Source of the DNA: CAYLOP01 sp964385305
GTDB taxonomy: Bacteria > Chloroflexota > Anaerolineae > Anaerolineales > E44-bin32
Reading direction: 5' to 3'
Assembly: GCA_964385305.1 (NCBI GenBank)
Contig: CAYLOP010000095.1
Location: forward strand, 1-11,803
DNA: 11,803 nt
Program-made: the position numbers and the translations under genes
Shown: positions 1 to 6,527 of the stretch, piece by piece
Layout of the letters: each line of letters opens with the position of its first letter
How positions within the stretch are numbered: position 1 is the stretch's first letter
The notes under the pieces: model-generated
The model's input: the letters and a program-made list of their open reading frames with translations, nothing else
Databases searched by the model: none
What the model was told of the DNA's origin: nothing

Positions 1-40
1 GGATCGTCACGCGAATAGCAGCATTGTAGACAAACCACAT
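1..40 (-). CDS. Possible start of a gene running off the left edge
   Basis: On the minus strand an ATG at 40 opens a frame that stays open to the window edge and would encode about 13 residues beginning MWFVYNAAIRV. The frame is also open upstream of the ATG without another good start. There is no clear ribosome binding site. The hydrophobic start would suit a membrane protein, but 13 codons is too little to identify anything. It lies about 50 bases downstream of the stop of the 349-residue gene and in the same direction, so it could be the next gene of that unit. Confidence 0.2.
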   Translation of the reverse strand, partial: MWFVYNAAIRVTI

Positions 41-89
41 GAGTGTTCTAACCCAATCGTGAAAATTAGATTTAGAGGAGGGAAAGGCT

Positions 90-1139
90 CTATTCTTCTC
101 TCACAAATTTTTCCAAGTCGGGAAAAACCAAACTGCATATCGAAAATCGAGTGAGCGCTGCTTTGTTCGCTACCTCGAAATTCTTATGCACCTCACGTAA
201 GGCTCGAACCTGCCAGGCTGGCGGGGTTTGAGAGAAAACTGCCAAGCAGGAGGTGTAATCGCCGAGGATGAGGAGAAGCGTGGAACCGTCATCCGCCTCA
301 GTGGCAAACATGCGAGCGCTTTTAGGTCCGGGTTTCGTAGAGCCGAAAGCACCCAGTAAGGACATCGCTTCTTCGGCATGGGTTGGCATTTCACCGTGGA
401 CGAAGATGCGATCGAGATTCTTCCGATTATAGAGTCCGACACAGCGACAGGTGGCCTCGTTGAGTTGCATAAGATAGGTGGTTTTCCCTTCTTCCAGGAC
501 CACTTGCCAACGATCGCTCGATGGATGTTTTTCATGAAGTCGGAGTACGACCTCACGTTGCTTAAGGTAATGTTTTCTTACGGCACGGAATTGTGAGGCG
601 TTCACGCGACCATATTGTAGGTCGCGCTCAAGCCGGGCGACTTTCTGATCGAGGATCTGCAGCCGACGTTTCATTTCTGGTGAGGCGTCTTCAGGAATGA
701 CAAGATCTATGTCAGAATCCGTAGTGAGTGAGACATCGGCGTTCAGCTCTGGGTCGACCAGGGTGGTTGAGGGTTCGGGATCTTCGATAAAAGGAGGGAT
801 CTGCTCGCCGGAGAGCGAATTCAGTAGCAGCTCTCTCTCTCGCATCAACTCCCGCACAGTTCTGAGCTGCCCAGCACTAATTGAGCCTTCACAAAACGCA
901 ATTGCTGCAGCCATAAAGCGTTCACGGGCCAGCTCAAGCCTCTTAAGCGCGGCTTGCTTTTCCGTAATCTGGGGAGGGGATGATGCAATTTCGTGCCGTT
1001 GCTCACCCGATTGCGGATCGGAAGATTGTCTTCTTGTATCTGTGATCGGTTCAAAATACTTGCCCATACCTTTCCATGATAGCATGCCCAGGTTCATGTC
1101 TGAGAGAGGACGGATGTACCATCTCTTATGTGGATACAT
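90..1139 (-). CDS. Unrecognised 349-residue protein with a duplicated helical motif
   Basis: I do not recognise this family by name. The protein is soluble, with no signal peptide or membrane segment. Residues 65-109 and 156-201 form two related charged helical hairpins: the first has CEGSISAGQLRTVRELMRE and the second QYGRVNASQFRAVRKHYLK. An acidic linker (about 110-152) separates them. The C-terminal part (about 215-330) alternates predicted strands and helices and ends in a strand-rich stretch (STLLLILGDYTSCLAVF). This order is reminiscent of the roadblock/LC7 fold, but that is inference only. The start is uncertain. The ATG at 1139 has no ribosome binding site; ATGs at 1097, 1085 and 1067 are alternatives, and the one at 1067 (MGKYFEP) follows GGAAAGGT at short spacing. 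The gene is transcribed away from the SH3 lipoprotein gene at 1240. Confidence 0.8.
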   Translation of the reverse strand: MYPHKRWYIRPLSDMNLGMLSWKGMGKYFEPITDTRRQSSDPQSGEQRHEIASSPPQITEKQAALKRLELARERFMAAAIAFCEGSISAGQLRTVRELMRERELLLNSLSGEQIPPFIEDPEPSTTLVDPELNADVSLTTDSDIDLVIPEDASPEMKRRLQILDQKVARLERDLQYGRVNASQFRAVRKHYLKQREVVLRLHEKHPSSDRWQVVLEEGKTTYLMQLNEATCRCVGLYNRKNLDRIFVHGEMPTHAEEAMSLLGAFGSTKPGPKSARMFATEADDGSTLLLILGDYTSCLAVFSQTPPAWQVRALREVHKNFEVANKAALTRFSICSLVFPDLEKFVREE

Positions 1140-1158
1140 TGTCGATTGATATCTGCGG

Positions 1159-1164
1159 TATACT
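1159..1164 (+). promoter_or_regulatory. Candidate -10 element (TATACT) for the SH3 lipoprotein gene
   Basis: TATACT lies 76 bases before the ATG at 1240 in the only gap between two divergent genes. A -35 partner is unclear: TTGTCG at 1139 gives only a 14-base spacer. The same GGTATACT stretch read on the other strand gives TATACC, so the two divergent promoters could overlap here. Confidence 0.25.
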
Positions 1165-1239
1165 CATGCACGTATGATTTTCATGGACTGCCCGAGGCTT
1201 TGTCCTTCGTGGACACACAGGCATTGGAAAGAGAACGGC

Positions 1240-1740
1240 ATGCTGAAGCGCAATAACATCATGATCCTATTAATCTTGGTTTGCATTGCCCTCAGCGGTT
1301 GCGGCACGACCTCCTCTGGAGAGGGCACCCCCACTCGATCAAGCGAGGAGGTGCTGAGCACAGTTCAAGCATATGCCGAGCAAACACGTCAAGTAACCAT
1401 GCAAACGATCCCTCCGACACCCGTCACCCCCTCGCCAACGGTTCCTCAAGATACGCCGACCCCTGAACAGACGGCGACGCCGTCTGTTCCGCTGGTCACA
1501 GCAGACTACAACGCCTTTGTTCGTGAAGGACCGGATGAATCCTATCGAAACATCGATTTCTTACTCGAAGGACAGACAGCGGAAGTTACAGGCCAATATA
1601 TGAACGAGGAAACTGGCACATGGTGGTACATCCGGCGTATCGAGGGTGGAAAGGACGGATGGGTTTGGAATGGAGCAGTCACATTTGCCGGAAACCCCGG
1701 TGTTGTGCCCCATCTAGAACCCCCAGAGAAAGAGGACTGA
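1240..1740 (+). CDS. Small lipoprotein with a bacterial SH3-like domain
   Basis: A 166-residue secreted lipoprotein. Residues 1-20 form a signal peptide (basic MLKRNN, then a hydrophobic core) ending in the lipobox LSGC with Cys21 as the lipidation site. A Pro/Thr-rich linker follows (about 55-83). The C-terminal domain (about 87-155) shows bacterial SH3-type features: YNAFVREGPDESYRNI, the turn GQTAEVTGQY, and WWYIRR...GWVWNG. Such domains usually bind cell-wall or surface ligands; the ligand here is unknown. I chose the ATG at 1240 over an in-frame ATG at 1174 because 1240 starts exactly at the signal peptide and is preceded by GGAAAGAGA; the longer form would bury the signal. The gene ends 17 bases before the stop of the convergent membrane-protein gene, with no obvious intrinsic terminator between. 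Confidence 0.9.
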   Translation: MLKRNNIMILLILVCIALSGCGTTSSGEGTPTRSSEEVLSTVQAYAEQTRQVTMQTIPPTPVTPSPTVPQDTPTPEQTATPSVPLVTADYNAFVREGPDESYRNIDFLLEGQTAEVTGQYMNEETGTWWYIRRIEGGKDGWVWNGAVTFAGNPGVVPHLEPPEKED

Positions 1741-1757
1741 AACACGCATGGTTTGAT

Positions 1758-2288
1758 CTACGATCTCGCCACTTGCAATAACTGCATCAAACCAAGTGTG
1801 ATCCAGGCAACCACGCTCCAATAGAGCCAGTATTCCCAGAATGAAAAGATGACAATTGGAAGCACTTTAAGATCCCCTAGGAAGGGGACTTTCTCTAGTA
1901 TGCCCAGCGCATAGATGGCGAAGAGATGCTCCAAAACGCCCTGCAATCCCCCCAGAACCACGAACGTCCATATTGGTGGGGTGTGGAGTCGTAAGGAGAG
2001 CCACCATAATCCAAAGCCAAATCCGGCATACAGCAAAAAGCTGAGCGGCGCCAAGGTCCGCATCCAGCTCGGGTAAAAGTAACGGTAATAGCGTTCCCAG
2101 AATCCACGTATGAAGATCACTGCGGCCGCGCCCCAGAATAATGCTGACGAGAGCGTTAAGGTCGCGCCGGCGCGCTCGAATTTGTCGCTGCTAAAGATAA
2201 GCCGCAGGGGGAGTAGGCTTAAAATTGCTACACCGCCGAATAGCACTGAACTTAGCCACAGCTCAGACGTCGTAAGTTTCTCGGGCAT
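1758..2288 (-). CDS. Integral membrane protein with about five transmembrane helices, unknown function
   Basis: A 176-residue hydrophobic protein that I do not recognise. Likely membrane segments lie at about residues 12-32, 41-61, 79-99, 107-128 and 143-172, separated by short charged loops (SSDKFER, WERYYRYFYPSWMR). Polar residues inside or next to the membrane include EHLFAIY (120-126) and FWEYWLYW (150-157). The ATG at 2288 (MPEKLTTSELW) is preferred; an in-frame TTG at 2303 would add five residues and neither has a strong ribosome binding site. It is the last gene of the minus-strand unit that starts with the PanB-like gene. A strong hairpin lies just upstream, so its expression may differ from that of the two genes before it. 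Confidence 0.8.
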   Translation of the reverse strand: MPEKLTTSELWLSSVLFGGVAILSLLPLRLIFSSDKFERAGATLTLSSALFWGAAAVIFIRGFWERYYRYFYPSWMRTLAPLSFLLYAGFGFGLWWLSLRLHTPPIWTFVVLGGLQGVLEHLFAIYALGILEKVPFLGDLKVLPIVIFSFWEYWLYWSVVAWITLGLMQLLQVARS

Positions 2289-2319
2289 AAGCGGCCCCAA
2301 CAAGACAAGATAAGATATG

Positions 2320-2355
2320 AGCTTGGGGCGACCCAGTTTCTGGGAGCCCCAAGCT
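2320..2355 (-). promoter_or_regulatory. Strong intercistronic hairpin
   Basis: A near-perfect inverted repeat. The outer arms AGCTTGGGGC (2320-2329) and GCCCCAAGCT (2346-2355) pair over 10 bp. The inner arms CCCAG (2332-2336) and CTGGG (2340-2344) pair over 5 bp, with a 3-base loop and a 2x1 internal bulge. It lies nine bases after the stop of the 421-residue gene and about 32-50 bases before the start of the membrane-protein gene. On the minus strand it is followed by a pyrimidine-rich stretch but no uninterrupted T run. It could be a weak or partial terminator, or an mRNA-stabilising or processing element. Confidence 0.6.
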
Positions 2356-2363
2356 GCGCTAGA

Positions 2364-3629
2364 TTATCTATGGAGATTTCTGGCGGCGATAAACGAGAGA
2401 CCGTTGGCTGTGAGCGCCCAGGCAGTTTTGTTGAGCGCATCGAATTTGTCAGTGAAGTTGAGCTCGATCTTATCCCAAATCCCCGATTCGATGATCTCGC
2501 TTTTATCACGGAAGTAGTCCAAAATATCGGATGGATACTCACGCTCCTTGTCGATTTCAGGATCAGCCCCCTCATGTTTTGCAGAGATATTGGCGACGTG
2601 ATCAGCGAGCTCTACCAATTCATCCCGGCGGTTGTAGGGTTGGCGTACGATACTTTTATAGGTCTCCGTGATGTGGTGCTCGAAGCGAACAATCTCTTCG
2701 AAACCTAAATCCTTCCGGAACTGGGCGGTGATTTCCATTGTCTCGTTGTTGACGGAGTTGCTCCAGTTGAAGCCGATGAGCGGAGAGGAGCCGTCGTTGC
2801 GTGAGAATAGCTTGGCACCTAACAAAGTCCACAATGCGGCATACGGGTTGTCGTTTCCCATATACACCGAGATCTTGAACTCAATATCTACACCAAGTCG
2901 GTGAAGGAGATATCCGAGCAAGACCGTACCCGGGTTGAGATTGAGAACCTGGCGCACGCCGTAGTTTGTGTAGTAGTAAAGGTATTCGTCGAGCCACTTG
3001 AGCGCATACTCGTTGGGCTGACCGACGCCCCCAAAGTAGCCTGTGATGGTTTCGGGTCCGCCAAGATGAACGTTGGAGCCGTCAGTGCCTTTCGTGTCTA
3101 GCGTTTCGACATAGCTCGCGCCGATGATCTGCATGGCAGCGGCGAAGGCAGGCAGATCGCCATCCGCCTCTTGTTCTTTCATTTTTCGGACGCGAATGAA
3201 GCGGCCTGGCACAAGCGCACCTTGCTTGATTGCGCGCTTCGCCGCCAGGATGACCCACGGGAAGTACTGGCAGGCGCTGATCTCGAGAGTGACCGCATAA
3301 TCGTCTTTGAAGGCCATCAGGTCGGCAGCCTCGCCGAGTACTTTGCGGCGGTAATCGGCAATGCTGATGAAGGCGCCTGCATCGCGCTGCTGAACAAGCC
3401 AGTCCAGGTCTTCCAGGTATTCGGGGTGAATCTCCTCGACCTTCTTCCGTAGCGCAGATATGTCGAGAGCGTGTTTAGCCTTGCGATTGATCTCTTCAGG
3501 GGTTCCGTACTTTGACACAATACCTAAGAAATCATTAATCAAGGCCATCTCAGGATCTAGCAAGATTTGATTGATCACATCGAGATGAGCGGTTGGGATG
3601 CGCAGTAGATCACGAAGGTTTTCGTCCAC
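2364..3629 (-). CDS. Unrecognised 421-residue cytoplasmic protein linked to a PanB-like enzyme
   Basis: A soluble protein with no signal peptide; I cannot assign a family. The N-terminal ~110 residues are helical and charged. The centre carries stretches that look like an enzyme active site: DTKGTDGSNVHLGGPET (178-194), GYFGGVGQPNEY (197-208), GFNWSNSVNNET (286-297), FEHHITETYKS (316-326) and NISAKHEG (347-354). The density of Gly, Asn, His and acidic residues suggests a sugar, phosphate or metal binding barrel enzyme, but that is inference. It starts with GTG at 3629, supported by a perfect AGGAGGT upstream, and lies 51 bases after the PanB-like gene. The pairing suggests the two proteins act in one pathway. 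A role in pantothenate synthesis is possible but unsupported by any recognisable domain. Confidence 0.85.
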   Translation of the reverse strand: MDENLRDLLRIPTAHLDVINQILLDPEMALINDFLGIVSKYGTPEEINRKAKHALDISALRKKVEEIHPEYLEDLDWLVQQRDAGAFISIADYRRKVLGEAADLMAFKDDYAVTLEISACQYFPWVILAAKRAIKQGALVPGRFIRVRKMKEQEADGDLPAFAAAMQIIGASYVETLDTKGTDGSNVHLGGPETITGYFGGVGQPNEYALKWLDEYLYYYTNYGVRQVLNLNPGTVLLGYLLHRLGVDIEFKISVYMGNDNPYAALWTLLGAKLFSRNDGSSPLIGFNWSNSVNNETMEITAQFRKDLGFEEIVRFEHHITETYKSIVRQPYNRRDELVELADHVANISAKHEGADPEIDKEREYPSDILDYFRDKSEIIESGIWDKIELNFTDKFDALNKTAWALTANGLSFIAARNLHR

Positions 3630-3630
3630 G

Positions 3631-3640
3631 AGGACCTCCT
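3631..3640 (-). promoter_or_regulatory. Strong ribosome binding site fixing a GTG start
   Basis: Read on the minus strand this is AGGAGGTCCT, followed by one base and then GTG at 3629. The near-ideal Shine-Dalgarno match and spacing support GTG as the true start of the 421-residue protein. Confidence 0.8.
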
Positions 3641-3680
3641 TTAGCTGCGAAAGGACAACGGAGAGGAAGCGTAGTCAGAA

Positions 3681-4535
3681 TCAGTCCAGCATCTGAAGCA
3701 GTTCCTCATACTCTTCGTCGGGCATGCCGAAGTAGTTCTCGCGCTGGGGGAAGCTGTGATCTTTAACTTCCGATACATAGCTCTGCAGCCCCTCAAGGAT
3801 AACCTTGCCCGCCTCACCAAACACCTTGGCCATGCGCGGTTTAAATTTAGGATATAGCCCAAACATGTCATGGTAGATAAGGAGCTGACCATGCGCATCG
3901 GGGCCCGAACCAAGACTCATGATAATGCAGTTCTCGGCTCGTTCTGTGATTAGCTTGCAAAGACGATCGGGAACCAGTTCCAGCAAGATAGCGAATGCCC
4001 CGGATTGCTCCAATGCCTTCGCGTCGTCCAGGATCTTCTTTGCTTGAAGGGCGCCCTTGCCTTGCAGTCGAAAGCCCCCCAAGGCACTAGCGCTTTGGGG
4101 GGTCAGGCCGAGGTGCCCGATGGCTGGAATGCCCGCCGCAACGATGCCGGCTACCCGGTCTGCCATCTCTGCGCCGCCTTCCAGTTTGACAGAATCACAG
4201 CCTGCCTCGGACATGAATCGTCCGGCACTGCGGATCGCTGTTTCGACGCTGGGTTGGTAACTCATGTAGGGCATGTCTCCGACCAACCAGGCTTTCGGGG
4301 CGCCGCGGCGCACAGCCTGCGTATGACGAATCATATCGTCCATAGTTACGGGCAATGTGCTATCGTAACCGAGCATGGTCATACCAAGGCTGTCGCCGAC
4401 CAGGATCATGTCGATCCCCGCCTGCTCTTGGAAATATGCAGTCGGATAATCGTAGCAAGTCAACCAACTGATCGGTTCGCCTTCAGCGACTTTCTTGAAG
4501 AGCGTCCCTAAAGTCACTTTCTTACGTTCCGTCAT
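3681..4535 (-). CDS. PanB-like enzyme (3-methyl-2-oxobutanoate hydroxymethyltransferase family)
   Basis: A 284-residue TIM-barrel protein, somewhat longer than E. coli PanB. The family transfers a hydroxymethyl group from methylene-tetrahydrofolate to 2-oxoisovalerate, giving ketopantoate for coenzyme A synthesis. Visible family motifs are VGDSLGM (46-52; metal ligand Asp48), DSTLPVT (58-64), GDMPYMSY (86-93; Asp87), VKLEGG (116-121; Lys117, Glu119), GHLGLTPQS (140-148) and LELVPDRL (185-192; catalytic-type Glu186). The usual GIGAG segment near the C-terminus is instead SLGSG (207-211), and the following DGQxLVxHD is AHGQLLIYHD. The acidic tail (271-284) is extra. The ATG at 4535 is chosen because it has GGAGGG five to six bases upstream; the longer frame from 4601 lacks this and is not PanB-like. 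Since no panC or panE is present and the GIGAG loop differs, it may be a paralogue with another oxoacid substrate. I therefore withhold the symbol panB. Confidence 0.85.
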   Translation of the reverse strand: MTERKKVTLGTLFKKVAEGEPISWLTCYDYPTAYFQEQAGIDMILVGDSLGMTMLGYDSTLPVTMDDMIRHTQAVRRGAPKAWLVGDMPYMSYQPSVETAIRSAGRFMSEAGCDSVKLEGGAEMADRVAGIVAAGIPAIGHLGLTPQSASALGGFRLQGKGALQAKKILDDAKALEQSGAFAILLELVPDRLCKLITERAENCIIMSLGSGPDAHGQLLIYHDMFGLYPKFKPRMAKVFGEAGKVILEGLQSYVSEVKDHSFPQRENYFGMPDEEYEELLQMLD

Positions 4536-4803
4536 TGTTCTCCCTCCGTCATCGGATGTGGTGTGTGAAAAAAACACGGGCCTCCCTTTTTGCTGATGCA
4601 TTTAGCACACAAAACGAGTGGCCCAAGTGTTGCCAATAACCATCCTTGTAAAATCCGGTCGATCGAATCTGAGTCTAAATCAAAGTAGGTCGGATCACAA
4701 GTAACGTCTTTCCTCTTCCCGCACCTTGTCTCGTTGATCCTTATTTGTGGGGGGATCTGCGAGATGTTCTTGCCAATCTCTCAAGTTTGGCCTCGAGATC
4801 TTC
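4532..4803 (-). pseudogene. Possible decayed small gene between the kinase and PanB-like genes
   Basis: The minus strand carries protein-like stretches in three successive frames. Directly after the kinase TAG, the same frame reads EDLEAKLERLART and stays open for 20 codons. From a TTG at 4784 (GAGG six bases upstream) a second frame encodes 29 residues, including EHLADPPTNKDQRDKV and ending EEERRYL at 4695. From 4699 a third frame reads CDPTYFDLDSDSIDRILQGW and runs 55 codons to a TGA that overlaps the PanB-like ATG as ATGA. Joined with two frameshifts they would form one coherent hydrophilic, helical protein. Alternatives are a real 29-residue protein at 4695-4784, or chance. The end nearest PanB must also hold its leader and ribosome binding site. 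Confidence 0.3.
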
Positions 4804-5592
4804 CTAGGTCTGCGTACTGATGAGGGTGCCTGGCGTTCCTCCGAGCAGAGCCGATGTGATCAAGCCCGCTTGCTCTCCGGAGAAAATACGGACCTCCATA
4901 TCTGGATGCGACACCGTGAGTGCCAACGCAGCTTCAACTTTAGCACGCATACCGCCGGTTACATCCGTGCTGGTCGCTCCCGTGAGGCGTGCCTCCGCTA
5001 GATTTTGCTGGGTGACAACCGGCATGATTCTTATCGAGTTGGGAAAGTCAACGTAGACCCCTGGCTCGGTGCCTGCCAACAATATACGATCCGGGTGAAG
5101 CAAATCCGCCAGGTAGGCGAATATGGTTTCTGTGGAGATGATGCCAGCACCTTGTTTGCGATCGAAGGCGACATCACCGTACACGATTGGGATTAAACCG
5201 CTATCGATTGCACGCTGAAGGGGTTCAACAGCCATGTGCTGGATCGCCCCAGCTTCTGTGATCGCTGAAGCAGAGGGTGGAAAAACAACCACTGATAGGC
5301 CTACCGACTGCATTGCATCCACGACCATGCGGTTTAGGCGGTGAGCTGCATGCCAAACCTGTCCGAATCCGACCCAATCCTGCACTGTGCGAATACCCAG
5401 GTGTGTGCCGTACTTGGCAGCAACGTGGTGCCCAAACGAACCCGAACCATGTCCGACGAGCAAGCGTAGCTCGGGTTCTACCTGTTTGGCGTCTGCAATC
5501 TCACGCGCCAGGCGTTCGACCGTTTCGATTCTGCAAGTCTCGGGCTTCGCTTTATCCGTGATGAGCGAACCACCTAATTTCAGGAAAATCAC
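4804..5592 (-). CDS. Isopentenyl phosphate kinase
   Basis: A 262-residue amino-acid-kinase-family enzyme that phosphorylates isopentenyl phosphate with ATP to give isopentenyl diphosphate, the last step of the alternative mevalonate route. Motifs are LKLGGSLITDK at 4-14 (phosphate and ATP contacts), GHGSGSFGHH at 47-56 with the catalytic-type His55 that distinguishes this family, VYGDVAFD (137-144), GTEPGVYVD (174-182) and DVTGGMRAKVE (210-220). Length matches archaeal and Chloroflexus-group enzymes. It starts with GTG at 5592, which overlaps the mevalonate kinase TGA as GTGA; GAGGT lies seven bases upstream. This implies translational coupling and supports the isoprenoid role over a generic glutamate or UMP kinase. 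The frame continues open for 20 codons after the TAG stop. Confidence 0.92.
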   Translation of the reverse strand: MIFLKLGGSLITDKAKPETCRIETVERLAREIADAKQVEPELRLLVGHGSGSFGHHVAAKYGTHLGIRTVQDWVGFGQVWHAAHRLNRMVVDAMQSVGLSVVVFPPSASAITEAGAIQHMAVEPLQRAIDSGLIPIVYGDVAFDRKQGAGIISTETIFAYLADLLHPDRILLAGTEPGVYVDFPNSIRIMPVVTQQNLAEARLTGATSTDVTGGMRAKVEAALALTVSHPDMEVRIFSGEQAGLITSALLGGTPGTLISTQT

Positions 5593-6527
5593 GATCTGAC
5601 CTCGGTGATAATCGTTCGAGATGCTCCCGCTTGCTCTAAGGAGTGCGCCACATCTGCAGCGCGTTCTGGTGAAGCGAGGGCGATCATGTTCCCTCCCATG
5701 CCAGCCCCAGAGAGTTTGGCGCCGTTGGCGCCTCGCTGACGGGCAGTGTGGATGAGTCTTTCCAGGTCTGGTGAGCTAACGCCGATCCCCTCAAGTAGGC
5801 GCTGATTATGGTCCATGAGGGTTCCAAGCTTATCCACTTCGCCGCGCTCGATCGCGGTCTTTGCCTGATCGGTGATCTGGCCTATGGTATCAAAGATTGC
5901 CTCGAAACTAGACCGGTCGGCTTCCCAACGGCTGCGCACGCCACTAACAGCACTGGCGGTCGATGAAGGATGTCCTGTATCAGCGATGACAAGCGTAAAA
6001 GGCGCACCGATCGTAAAGCGCTCAGCAAATCGGTCGCGAATGAAGTAGAGCGGTTGACCGTAGGTCACCACAGAGTTATCAACGCCGGAAGGCGTGCCAT
6101 GGTGGATTTTATCGACTTCAAAGGCGAGAGCCGATTGGCGTTCGAGGGGGAGTGGCGCTCCCAGGTGTGTGCTCAAGGCGCGCGCCACGCCCACAGAAAC
6201 CGCTGCGCCTGATCCCAATCCGGCGGCTATCGGTATGGTTGATCCGATGGTCAGTTTGAGCGCGGGGAAGGAAGTGATGTGGAGTTCATCGAGTGTCAAT
6301 TGGGTTATCTTGTGCAGGGGATGTGCCTCATTAATTTCGTGTAGCCATGCGAAAAGGTGGATATCTGGCGCTTCAAGGTATATATGACCATGAGGAGCAT
6401 CGTCCAGATCGGATATCTCAACAGAACATCGCACCTGCTGAACTGGCACAGCGATGGCGGGACGTCCATACACTACCGCATGCTCGCCAAAAAGAATGAT
6501 TTTCCCAGGGACTTCTACTTTCGTCAT
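5589..6527 (-). CDS. mvk: Mevalonate kinase
   Basis: A 312-residue GHMP-superfamily kinase that phosphorylates mevalonate at the 5-hydroxyl using ATP. Motifs occur in the expected order: PGKIILFGEHAVVYG (7-21), the glycine-rich ATP loop IPIAAGLGSGAAVSVG (98-113), HGTPSGVDN (143-151) with the catalytic-type Asp150, and KLSGAGMGGNM (271-281). HGTPSGVDN with a preceding long helix fits mevalonate kinase better than phosphomevalonate kinase or galactokinase. The ATG at 6527 is chosen because the homologous N-terminus starts there and it overlaps the stop of the upstream gene as ATGA; the longer frame to 6593 lies inside that gene. It is directly followed by isopentenyl phosphate kinase, so its product probably goes through a phosphomevalonate decarboxylase encoded elsewhere. 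Confidence 0.93.
   Translation of the reverse strand: MTKVEVPGKIILFGEHAVVYGRPAIAVPVQQVRCSVEISDLDDAPHGHIYLEAPDIHLFAWLHEINEAHPLHKITQLTLDELHITSFPALKLTIGSTIPIAAGLGSGAAVSVGVARALSTHLGAPLPLERQSALAFEVDKIHHGTPSGVDNSVVTYGQPLYFIRDRFAERFTIGAPFTLVIADTGHPSSTASAVSGVRSRWEADRSSFEAIFDTIGQITDQAKTAIERGEVDKLGTLMDHNQRLLEGIGVSSPDLERLIHTARQRGANGAKLSGAGMGGNMIALASPERAADVAHSLEQAGASRTIITEVRS

Noticed and set aside
697..1149. 150-residue plus-strand open frame
   Set aside because: It is Ser/Arg-rich with no domain pattern and lies fully opposite the 349-residue gene, whose helical repeat makes it the real coding strand.
1749..1794. 9-bp inverted repeat TGGTTTGAT / ATCAAACCA at the convergent gene ends
   Set aside because: The 28-base loop lies within the end of the membrane-protein gene, there is no T run, and the arms are AT-rich. 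Too weak to call a terminator.
4005..4511. 168-residue plus-strand open frame
   Set aside because: It lies opposite the PanB-like gene, which has clear family motifs; this frame has none and no ribosome binding site was evident.
4561..4600. GGGAGGCCCGTG followed by seven T residues on the minus strand, looking like a terminator before the PanB-like gene
   Set aside because: The only possible stem is three base pairs, too short for an intrinsic terminator.
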